Source of the DNA: Deltaproteobacteria bacterium
GTDB lineage: Bacteria; Desulfobacterota; Binatia; DP-6
Length of the DNA stretch: 5,548 nt
Direction: 5' to 3'
NCBI GenBank assembly: GCA_005879205.1
Contig: VBLD01000209.1
Location: forward strand, 1-5,548
A program made the translations under genes and the position numbers. The stretch's first letter is position 1; every line of letters starts with the position of its first letter. A model generated the notes under the pieces. It did no database searches. It saw only the letters and a list, made by a program, of their open reading frames with translations, and was not told the DNA's origin. Of the stretch, positions 1-5,548 are shown piece after piece.

Positions 1-2
1 TC

Positions 3-818
3 TCGACGCACCTCCCGCCCGCTGGCGACGCGGCCGTGCGCGCGGCTATCGAGGCGGCCGGCCGCGAGGCGGCTGTCCTCGTGCTCTCGGGCGGCGAGCC
101 GACGATGAACCCGAGGCTGCTCGACTACGTCCGGTTGGCGAAGGCGGCGGGTGTGCGCGGCATCGAGCTGCAGACGAACGCCACCCGGCTCGACGCGGCG
201 CTCGTCGGCGCGCTGGTGGAGGCCGGCGTGGAGCAGATGACGGTGTCGCTGCACGCGTCCACCGCCGAGCTGTCGGACGCCATCACCGGCGCACCCGGGA
301 CGTTCGTGCAGACACTGCGCGGTCTCGACACGCTGGCGCCCCTCCCGGTGCGCGTGCAGCTCAACTTCGTCTTCTGCCAGGCCAACCGCGACGATTTCGC
401 CAACGTCATCGAGCTCGTGATCGCCCGCTGGCCGCGCGCCGGGATCACGCCGATCTTCGTCGGCTCGCACACCGACGTCGTGCCGCGGACGACGCTGCTG
501 ATCCCGAGCTTCAGCGACATTCTGCCGTCGCTCACGCGTGGGCTCGAGCGTGCGCGCGCCGCCGGCATCGGCGTCGGCGGACTCGACACGATGTGCGGTC
601 TGCCGCTCTGCCTCGTGCCGCCGAGCGAGCGCGATGCGTTCTCGTCCGCCGCGCTCCCGCCGGGCGCCGGCGACGGCGAATTCGTCAAGGGCGACGTCTG
701 CAGAACGTGCAGCGAGAGCCACCGCTGCTACGGCGTCCGCCGCGGCTACGCCGAACTGTACGGCACGGCCGAGCTGCGGCCGTTCGCGGCCCGCTCCGAT
801 CTTTCCGCCGGACCGTGA
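3..818 (+). CDS. Radical SAM enzyme with C-terminal SPASM/twitch-like Cys cluster (5'-truncated by window)
   Basis: The reading frame is open from position 3 and ends with TGA at 816-818. A GTG at 36 exists, but the gene almost certainly starts off the left edge, because a radical SAM CxxxCxxC motif should lie some 40-50 residues before the GGEP motif and no cysteine is present in the codons seen there. Counting from codon 36, residues 18-22 read SGGEP, the SAM-binding GGE motif of the radical SAM barrel. It is followed by strands such as IELQTNAT and MTVSLHAS that are typical of that fold. The C-terminus has MCGLPLC (C187, C192) and then C222-x2-C225-x5-C231 followed by YG and YAELYG. This spacing resembles SPASM/twitch domains, which bind an auxiliary Fe-S cluster and are common in peptide- and small-molecule-modifying radical SAM enzymes. 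Substrate and exact subfamily are unknown. It is convergent with the HTTM operon. Confidence 0.9.
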   Translation, partial: STHLPPAGDAAVRAAIEAAGREAAVLVLSGGEPTMNPRLLDYVRLAKAAGVRGIELQTNATRLDAALVGALVEAGVEQMTVSLHASTAELSDAITGAPGTFVQTLRGLDTLAPLPVRVQLNFVFCQANRDDFANVIELVIARWPRAGITPIFVGSHTDVVPRTTLLIPSFSDILPSLTRGLERARAAGIGVGGLDTMCGLPLCLVPPSERDAFSSAALPPGAGDGEFVKGDVCRTCSESHRCYGVRRGYAELYGTAELRPFAARSDLSAGP

Positions 819-822
819 CGCA

Positions 823-841
823 GCCAGCGGCTCCCGCTGGC
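823..841 (+). terminator. Hairpin behind the radical SAM gene, possible terminator
   Basis: A perfect 8-bp inverted repeat, GCCAGCGG-ctc-CCGCTGGC, starts five bases after the TGA of the left radical SAM gene. The GC-rich stem and 3-base loop suit a transcription end. There is no T-run behind it, so it is not a textbook intrinsic terminator. It may act with Rho, protect the 3' end, or be chance in GC-rich DNA. Confidence 0.45.
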
Positions 842-891
842 CCTCCGCGATCCGATGATCGATGGTCGGCCCTGTGGGTGACGTGGGAGCG

Positions 892-906
892 CCGTCCGAT
901 GGACGG
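892..906 (-). terminator. Hairpin behind the HTTM gene, possible terminator
   Basis: A perfect 6-bp inverted repeat with a 3-base loop (CCGTCC-gat-GGACGG on the plus strand) directly abuts the stop codon of the minus-strand HTTM gene at 907-909. No T-run follows in the minus direction. Its position right behind a stop codon supports a role at the transcript end, but the stem is short. Confidence 0.35.
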
Positions 907-2268
907 TCAGAAGGCCGCCATGCGCCAGGCGCTCAGGACGTCGCACACGTCACCGCGGCCCGCAGCGGCCCGCAGCAGCTCTTGGACCGCCAGCCCGGCA
1001 GCTTTCACGTCGTCAAACTGCACGTCGTTCGAGTAGAAAATATGTGCTGCTCCCAGGTCGAACGGGCTGCGATGCACCGATCTCGCGCACGTGAGCTCGA
1101 GGCTGGCGTGCCCCTGGGGTCGGGTCAGCCTGACGACGAAGCCGTCGCCGCGGAGCTCGAGCGCGGCGACCTGCCAGCTGCCGGCGATGGTCTGCCCGAC
1201 GGCCAGTGGCCCGATCCGGCTGAGCGGCGGGGTCGACACTGCCGGGGGCGGCGCCGGGGGATCCACCCCGGCCTCGGCCGCGGGCTGCATCGGCTTGTCC
1301 GCGTTCGCCACCGCGACCGGGGCCGCGGGCACATTCCGGCCCGGGCCCCCTTGCGCGCGGACCTGCGCGAAGCGATGCGCCTGATGGTCGACGGCAAGCA
1401 CCGCCGCCAGCCCCAGCAGCACGACGGCGGCGGCGAAACGGCGGGTGTCGGAAGGGGTGGGGATCGCCAAGCGCTGCACGATCTCCGCGCTCGGCACGTC
1501 GGCGGACAGTCCAAATACGACCAGAAGGAGCATCGCCTGCCAGTACAGGATCGGCGTCAGCAGGTAGATGTTCGCGTGGATGGCGACCAATCCGAGGGCG
1601 ACGACGGCGCGTGGAATGCGGCCCAGGATCATCAGCGGCGCCCCGAGCTCGAATCCGACGGTCAGGACGGACAGCAGAGAGGCCACCGCCGGCGTTTCGA
1701 CCACGAAGCGCCGGTAGAGGTTGAGAACACCGCGGCCGGCGAGGCCGTCCTGCGCCACGATGACCGCCTGGATCGGGTAACCCGACAGCCAGGCGGGCCC
1801 CCCGAACGCCATCTTGCTGATCCCGGCGCACAGGTAGGCCGACGCCAGCAGCGCGACGCTGCCCATGTGCGCGTACGACTCGTCGGTCGGCGCGCCGCGC
1901 CAGCGGGTGACCGCGAGACCGAGCAGCCACCCACCGAGGCACAGGCCGCTGTAGAAGAGATGGCGCCACGGCGAGCCGAACAACTGCGCGTGCGCGGTGC
2001 TGAGCAGGCCGAGCGCGACGAGCGCGATCAGGCCGGACAGAACGCGACCGGCTCGACGCGCGAAGGACACCGCCGCCGCGACGCCGATCAGCGCGACGAC
2101 CCCCGATCCGACGGGGCGCGAGAGCACGTCGTTGAACGCGTTCAGCGTGCCGTGCGCGATCCCAATGTCGCGCGCCTCCATGAGGCTGAAGGGGAAGGAG
2201 ACGAGGTCGACGCTGACGACCGCCGCCACGACCCCGCGCAGCGCTGACGCCGCGCCGCGAGCCGTCAT
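907..2268 (-). CDS. HTTM-domain (vitamin K-dependent carboxylase-like) membrane protein with extra C-terminal domain
   Basis: This 453-residue protein starts at ATG 2268-2266, which overlaps the TGA of the gene before it as ATGA, so translation is probably coupled. A weak GGTGG lies four bases upstream. Hydrophobic segments lie near residues 10-29, 55-72, 78-95, 103-120, 135-152, 193-214, 221-240, 241-256 and 279-294. The stretch YLCAGISKM followed by WLSGY (145-164) and FELGAPLMIL (206-215), then a His in a further helix (H231), match the HTTM fold shared with vitamin K-dependent gamma-glutamyl carboxylase. K152 falls where the human enzyme has its active-site base Lys218 (AGVKK...W.EGY). 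A Pro/Ala-rich linker (about 311-350) leads to a soluble domain (351-453) with the string FYSNDVQFDD and two cysteines (C394, C442), which I do not recognise. Carboxylase or epoxidase activity is not shown; many bacterial HTTM proteins have unknown roles. Confidence 0.88.
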   Translation of the reverse strand: MTARGAASALRGVVAAVVSVDLVSFPFSLMEARDIGIAHGTLNAFNDVLSRPVGSGVVALIGVAAAVSFARRAGRVLSGLIALVALGLLSTAHAQLFGSPWRHLFYSGLCLGGWLLGLAVTRWRGAPTDESYAHMGSVALLASAYLCAGISKMAFGGPAWLSGYPIQAVIVAQDGLAGRGVLNLYRRFVVETPAVASLLSVLTVGFELGAPLMILGRIPRAVVALGLVAIHANIYLLTPILYWQAMLLLVVFGLSADVPSAEIVQRLAIPTPSDTRRFAAAVVLLGLAAVLAVDHQAHRFAQVRAQGGPGRNVPAAPVAVANADKPMQPAAEAGVDPPAPPPAVSTPPLSRIGPLAVGQTIAGSWQVAALELRGDGFVVRLTRPQGHASLELTCARSVHRSPFDLGAAHIFYSNDVQFDDVKAAGLAVQELLRAAAGRGDVCDVLSAWRMAAF

Positions 2269-2723
2269 CGCGCCACCGTGCAGTGTGCGACGACGCAGTC
2301 CGCCGTGCGCACCCGCTCTCCGGGCGGGAAGTCCCACGTGCGCGTGATGAGTTCCACGGCCAGCTCGCCCTGCCCCTGGTGCGTCTCGATGTAATGGATC
2401 AGCTCTTCGTAGTGGTACGGGATGCCGAGCCGGCCGGCGCACCGCACGTCGCTGCCGGTCAACGGTTCCAGGCAGCGATACGCGCGAAAGTCGCTGATCC
2501 GGTACACCTCCCCCTCGGCATCGCGCACGAGCAGATGGCTGCGGTCTTCCCCGGGCATCCCTCCGTACATCGAAAAGGTGTCGAGCGGATACACCAGCGA
2601 GGCGATCTGCTGGCCGAGTCGCATGTCGAAGCGCGCCGCCCAGGCCAGCACGACGTACGCCAGGATACAGAGCAGAGCAAAGCGGCGTTGCGAAACGTGA
2701 ATGGTCCCGACCCTCGATCCCAC
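2265..2723 (-). CDS. Small single-span membrane protein, HTTM partner
   Basis: This 152-residue protein starts at GTG 2723-2721. An in-frame TGA lies immediately before this codon, so no longer start is possible, and no ATG occurs near the beginning. The closest purine-rich site, AGGGGAG at 2751-2745, is about 21 bases away, too far for a normal ribosome binding site. Residues 15-31 (FALLCILAYVVLAWAAR) form one transmembrane segment after a basic N-terminus, so the rest (32-152) is probably outside the membrane. The conserved-looking stretch YPLDTFSMYGGMPGED (45-60) follows the span. The soluble part contains four cysteines, including a C-terminal CVVAHC pair, which could make disulphides or bind metal. 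The ATGA overlap with the HTTM gene implies coupled synthesis and suggests a partner subunit. I do not recognise a named family. Continuous hydrophobic-then-polar organisation argues against an antisense shadow. Confidence 0.78.
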   Translation of the reverse strand: MGSRVGTIHVSQRRFALLCILAYVVLAWAARFDMRLGQQIASLVYPLDTFSMYGGMPGEDRSHLLVRDAEGEVYRISDFRAYRCLEPLTGSDVRCAGRLGIPYHYEELIHYIETHQGQGELAVELITRTWDFPPGERVRTADCVVAHCTVAR

Positions 2724-2765
2724 TCAGCGCCGTTGCGTTAGCAGCTCCCCTGTGGGGTCGCAACG
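2686..2765. promoter_or_regulatory. Three CGTTGCG heptamers at the divergent gene start, possible operator sites
   Basis: The heptamer CGTTGCG occurs at 2686-2692 and 2731-2737, and its reverse complement CGCAACG at 2759-2765. The last two form an inverted repeat with 21 bases between the arms. They flank the start of the minus-strand operon, and the first copy lies inside its coding region. I noticed only one other copy in the window (4502-4508). The clustering could mark a regulator site, but the motif is short and chance is possible. Confidence 0.25.
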
Positions 2766-2901
2766 CGCGCGCGACAACGGCCGTGCGGGGGTTGCCATAT
2801 TCGACCTTGACCGGCGCTTTCACGGGTTGGTAGCGTCCGGCCGGTTCATCATGGCCAAACGCCGACAAGAGCACGGCTACGGGCGCGCCCTGGAGGAGCC
2901 G
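2724..2901. promoter_or_regulatory. Divergent intergenic control region
   Basis: This 178-base gap separates the minus-strand membrane-protein operon from the plus-strand radical SAM/UbiA pair, so promoters for both should lie here. A possible plus-strand promoter is TTGACC at 2807-2812 with TAGCGT at 2831-2836, 18 bases apart, but the -10 match is poor. The AT-rich patch CATATTC (2797-2803) could serve as a minus-strand -10 box. Neither assignment is firm. Confidence 0.4.
2892..2898 (+). promoter_or_regulatory. Ribosome binding site deciding the HemN-like gene start
   Basis: GGAGGAG ends three bases before ATG 2902, with its GGAGG core five bases from it. This strong Shine-Dalgarno match favours 2902 over the in-frame ATGs at 2701 and 2851, which have no comparable site. 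Confidence 0.65.
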
Positions 2902-4707
2902 ATGCTACGCGGCGATCTGTCGGCGTGGTACGGCTGGTGGCCGCAGCGCCTGTCGGTGGACGAGCTGTTGGCTGCGTGGCAGTCCGCGCTGGCCCGGCGC
3001 GGGCAGCCCGGCTCCCCCGCGACGCTGCAGCTCTACACGCACTTCGCGTTCTGTCAGGCGAGCTGCGCGTTCTGCCAGTACTTTCATCTCGTGCCGCACG
3101 ATCGCCAGCAGGTCGACCGCTACACGGACTATCTGGTCGCGCTCACCGAGCGGTACGCCGCCGCGCTCGGCGTCGTCGACGTCACCAACGCGTATTTCGG
3201 CGGCGGCACCCCGAGCGCCCTAGCCGCCGCGCAGCTCGGTCGCTTCCTCGCCGCCTTTGCGCGCGCCTTCCGGGTGAGGAACGAGTTCACCTGCGAGGGG
3301 CATCCCGGCAACCTCGATGCGGAGAAGCTCGACCTGCTCGCCGCCGCCGGCGTCAACCGGCTCAGCCTCGGCCTGCAGTCGCTCGATCCCGTCGTCTGCC
3401 GGCGCATCGGGCGCATGAACCCCCCGCTCGAGCGCGTCCGCGAGCTGGTGCGACGGGCGCGCGCGCTCGGCATGTGGGTCAACGCCGACCTCGTGCTCGG
3501 ATTGCCCGAACAGACGCCGCAGTCCTTCCTCTCGGACCTGGACCGCCTGCTCGCCGACGGCCGCCCGGACTGCCTGACGGTGTACCGCTACCAACCCGTC
3601 CCGCATCTGAATCAGGCTCCGGACGAGACGCTGCGCTACAGCCGCGTGCTCACGCCGGCGGTGCTGCTGCGCGCCCTGCGCCAGGGCTACCTGCCGGCGA
3701 CCAGCGGCGGCGACGACCGGCCGGGCAAGGACTTCTTCCGCAACTCGACCCGCACGTGGCGGCAATGGTTCGATCGCCTGCGCTACGAGGTCGTCCGCAT
3801 GGTACGCACCGACGCCGAGCTCCGCAGCTATGCGCAGTTCGAGGACAATGACTCGCACATCCTAGGCATCGGCCCGGGCGCGATGTCGCACCTCTACGGA
3901 CACAGTTGGTATCGGGAGATCACCGCCGTCGCCACCGCCTCGACGGGCGCCGAGCCGGTCTACCTCGGCACGCGGGTGACGCCCGCCGACGAATGCCGCA
4001 GCGCCCTGCTGCAGGGGTTCGCACGCTCGCGCTGGGTCGATACACGCGCCCTCGGCCGCCGCAGCGGCGTCGACGTCGAGGCGACCTTCGGTCCGCTCTT
4101 CGATGCCGCCCGGCAGGACCGCTGCCTGCGCCGGTTCGCTCGCTGGGTAGGGTGCGTGCCGGACGCGTCGCCGAGCGCGCAGGCGGCCTTCTTCACTTCG
4201 CTCTTGCCGGCGCTGACCGGGGACGCGGAAGCGCGCGCACAGCGGGCGCAGGAGACCAACGGCCTGCGCGCCAGTGAGCACGTGCAGCGCGAGCTGGTGG
4301 GGATCGGCGACCATCTCGCCCTTCCAAGCGGCGGGCCGGGCGCGTCGCCGTCCGGCGCGCCTCAACCCCCGGATGACGCGCTGGTCGCCTGGGCGCAGTT
4401 GATCGGGCTCGGTGTGCCGGGGGAGCGCTTCGCCAGCGCGGTCGTCGAGCGCTTCGGTGGCCGTGAGGTCCAGTTCCGGCTGCGGCCCGAGCCCGACCCG
4501 CCGTTGCGGGTGATGGTGGAACGAGACACGGGCCAACCGAGCTTTCTCCGCGCTGGGCCGTACGCGATCTCGTACGTCGGCCGCCACGGCGAACCGCTGC
4601 CGCCGGCCGAGGAGGAGTTCATGCTCGAGCTGTCTGCCCGGACCCGTGCGGCGCTCGGGCCCGCCGCCGAGGCGGTGCTACCGGCGACGGAGCGCGGGCG
4701 GGTGTGA
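2902..4707 (+). CDS. HemN/HemW-like radical SAM protein with extra C-terminal domain
   Basis: The protein is 601 residues from ATG 2902, chosen for its strong GGAGGAG site. In-frame ATGs at 2851 and 2701 would add 17 or 67 residues of non-homologous-looking sequence, and the 2701 start would overlap the divergent gene. C51-QAS-C55-AF-C58 is the CxxxCxxC motif that holds the SAM-bound 4Fe-4S cluster. YFGGGTP (98-104), NRLSLGLQSLD, LVLGLPEQT and GIGPGA (322-327) are HemN-family landmarks. Residues about 358-435 resemble a HemN C-terminal helical domain. A linker with a Gly/Ser/Pro patch follows, then an unrecognised domain at about 493-601. The HNxxYW signature of HemW is absent and DNDSH stands near that position. 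The family includes coproporphyrinogen dehydrogenase, haem chaperone HemW, class C radical methyltransferases, cyclopropanases and haem-degrading anaerobilin synthases. The neighbours favour a specialised reaction, possibly on a prenylated or aromatic substrate, but this is inference. It is the first gene of a likely operon with the UbiA gene 49 bases downstream. Confidence 0.92.
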   Translation: MLRGDLSAWYGWWPQRLSVDELLAAWQSALARRGQPGSPATLQLYTHFAFCQASCAFCQYFHLVPHDRQQVDRYTDYLVALTERYAAALGVVDVTNAYFGGGTPSALAAAQLGRFLAAFARAFRVRNEFTCEGHPGNLDAEKLDLLAAAGVNRLSLGLQSLDPVVCRRIGRMNPPLERVRELVRRARALGMWVNADLVLGLPEQTPQSFLSDLDRLLADGRPDCLTVYRYQPVPHLNQAPDETLRYSRVLTPAVLLRALRQGYLPATSGGDDRPGKDFFRNSTRTWRQWFDRLRYEVVRMVRTDAELRSYAQFEDNDSHILGIGPGAMSHLYGHSWYREITAVATASTGAEPVYLGTRVTPADECRSALLQGFARSRWVDTRALGRRSGVDVEATFGPLFDAARQDRCLRRFARWVGCVPDASPSAQAAFFTSLLPALTGDAEARAQRAQETNGLRASEHVQRELVGIGDHLALPSGGPGASPSGAPQPPDDALVAWAQLIGLGVPGERFASAVVERFGGREVQFRLRPEPDPPLRVMVERDTGQPSFLRAGPYAISYVGRHGEPLPPAEEEFMLELSARTRAALGPAAEAVLPATERGRV

Positions 4708-4741
4708 CCCGGCAATCGCGGCGAATACCTGAGAAGATAGT

Positions 4742-4747
4742 AGGGAG
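4742..4747 (+). promoter_or_regulatory. Ribosome binding site of the UbiA gene
   Basis: AGGGAG sits nine bases before GTG 4757, inside an AT-rich patch (about 4730-4765) that stands out from the GC-rich surroundings. It supports GTG as the start of a gene that has no in-frame ATG between the upstream stop and the first catalytic motif. Confidence 0.6.
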
Positions 4748-4756
4748 TTCAAAATC

Positions 4757-5548
4757 GTGATTGGAGTGGTCGAGAAACGGAGTCACCGCCCTGCGTCTGC
4801 CTGCCGGGATGCGAGCTACGAGCCGCCCCCTGCCGCGCTGTCCGTCCGCCCGCCCCTCCTTCGACAGATACACCACCTGCTCCGCCTATATCGGGTCCGC
4901 GATTGGATTCATATCCTGCCGGTGCCTTTGGCTACTTTCGACCTGCATGCAGCGCGTGGCAGCGCTTGGCTCGCCGCGGGGCGGGGGGTGGCAAGCGCCT
5001 TCGTCATCCTCGCCTTCGGATGCTTGTTGAACTCCGTTTCCGATCGCCAAGTCGACCGCGACGGGCAAAAGAATCCCCTGATCGTCGCCGGGGCGGCGGG
5101 ATACCAGTACTCACTTGCGGTGCTACTGGTTCTGAGCCTTGTCTTGGCGGCCGTGAGCCCCGTGCCGGCGCGGCTCGCGATCCTGTCGTGCTTGGCGCTC
5201 GGTGTGATCTACTCGATCGGTCCGCGCCTCAAATCTGTCCCGGTCGCCAGTAGCCTGACGAACGCTGCGGGTTTTACGCTGATGCTGTTCTTCGGCATGT
5301 CGAGCGCAACCCTGCCGCTCGGTTTCGGATACGTGGCGCTCGCGTATGCAACGTTGCTGCTGCAAAACCAGCTGATACATGAGGCGGGTGATCAGGTTGA
5401 AGATCGCGCGAGCGGCATCCGTACCACCTGGTTGACACTGGGGCCGCGCTGGACCGGCTTGATGGCCGCATTCGCCGGTCTCGGGGCGACGGTGGCCGCC
5501 GCGCACATCGTGCCCCGTGGCGCCGTTGCACCCGTAGTCACGACCGCC
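4757..5548 (+). CDS. UbiA-family membrane prenyltransferase (3' end beyond window)
   Basis: The frame is open from the TGA at 4730-4732 to the right edge. The first 264 residues are visible from GTG 4757 (GTG 4766 is the only near alternative). UbiA enzymes are integral membrane proteins that transfer a prenyl group from a prenyl diphosphate to an aromatic or other acceptor, with Mg2+ held by two Asp-rich motifs. Both are here: N92-SVS-D96-RQV-D100, and D212-QVE-D216 within HEAGDQVEDRASGIRTT. Between them stands YSIGPRLKSVP, the family's YSxxPxxLK stretch. Homology appears to begin near residue 34 (LLRQIHHLLRLYRVRDW); residues 1-33 are a polar, Pro-rich extension. Hydrophobic helices alternate through the rest, and roughly the last 30-50 residues are missing. 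Third codon positions are less G/C-rich than in the gene before it. Acceptor and chain length cannot be told: menaquinone-, chlorophyll- or carotenoid-type enzymes all share these motifs. Probably co-transcribed with the HemN-like gene. Confidence 0.92.
   Translation, partial: MIGVVEKRSHRPASACRDASYEPPPAALSVRPPLLRQIHHLLRLYRVRDWIHILPVPLATFDLHAARGSAWLAAGRGVASAFVILAFGCLLNSVSDRQVDRDGQKNPLIVAGAAGYQYSLAVLLVLSLVLAAVSPVPARLAILSCLALGVIYSIGPRLKSVPVASSLTNAAGFTLMLFFGMSSATLPLGFGYVALAYATLLLQNQLIHEAGDQVEDRASGIRTTWLTLGPRWTGLMAAFAGLGATVAAAHIVPRGAVAPVVTTA

Noticed and set aside
862..2247. Long plus-strand open frame of 461 codons
   Set aside because: It is antisense to the HTTM gene. Its translation is rich in Arg, Gln, Asp and Gly without hydrophobic cores or motifs, which is typical of shadow frames in GC-rich DNA.
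2807..2836. TTGACC and TAGCGT as a definite sigma-70 promoter
   Set aside because: The -35 match is good but the -10 matches at only three positions and the spacing is 18. It is mentioned within the divergent region but not listed as its own feature.
2269..2874. Upstream extension of the HTTM reading frame to 2874
   Set aside because: The extension overlaps the small membrane-protein gene in another frame and has Arg-rich low-quality sequence. The ATGA overlap at 2268 gives the natural start.
2701..2901. Earlier starts of the HemN-like gene at 2701 or 2851
   Set aside because: They lack a ribosome binding site, and the 2701 start overlaps the divergent gene's start. The GGAGGAG before 2902 is much stronger.
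3220..3858. Minus-strand open frame of 212 codons, and another at 3862-4587
   Set aside because: Both are antisense to the HemN-like gene, whose motifs are unmistakable. Their translations show no recognisable domain.
4699..4711. Hairpin CGGGT-gtg-ACCCG over the stop codon of the HemN-like gene
   Set aside because: A 5-bp stem without a T-run and within 50 bases of the next same-strand gene is weak evidence for a terminator.
4903..5253. Plus-strand open frame of 116 codons, and minus-strand frames at 4886-5068 and 5123-5506
   Set aside because: These are out-of-frame shadows of the UbiA gene, whose catalytic motifs lie in the frame beginning at 4757.

Overview
The window is a 5.5 kb piece of very GC-rich bacterial DNA carrying five protein-coding genes, two of them cut by the window edges. 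Most genes have strongly G/C-ending codons, use GTG starts in places and are tightly packed. This fits a high-GC environmental bacterium, for example a Myxococcota- or Acidobacteriota-like lineage, but nothing in the sequence fixes the taxon. No rRNA, tRNA, CRISPR array, insertion sequence or phage gene is visible, and no stretch over 300 bases lacks a gene.

Layout from left to right. (1) Positions 3-818, plus strand: the C-terminal part of a radical SAM enzyme with a Cys-rich tail of the SPASM/twitch kind. Its radical cluster motif lies off the left edge. (2) Positions 819-906: a short convergent intergenic gap with one terminator-like hairpin directly behind each flanking gene. (3) Positions 907-2723, minus strand: a two-gene operon joined by an ATGA overlap. 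The first gene encodes a small single-span membrane protein. The second encodes a polytopic HTTM protein, of the superfamily of vitamin K-dependent gamma-carboxylase, with an additional C-terminal soluble domain. (4) Positions 2724-2901: a divergent control region. (5) Positions 2902-4707, plus strand: a HemN/HemW-like radical SAM protein with an unrecognised domain of about 110 residues at its C-terminus. (6) Positions 4757-5548 and onward, plus strand: a UbiA-family membrane prenyltransferase, open at the right edge, with GTG as its only plausible start.

Taken together, two different radical SAM enzymes, an aromatic/quinone-type prenyltransferase and a quinol-carboxylase-like membrane protein within 5.5 kb look like part of an accessory biosynthetic or modification locus rather than housekeeping haem synthesis. 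The HemN-like protein lacks the HNxxYW signature expected for HemW and has extra domains, so coproporphyrinogen oxidase is not the default reading. A shared pathway is an inference from gene order: the two plus-strand genes at the right very likely share a transcript, and the minus-strand pair forms its own operon. The substrate cannot be read from this window.
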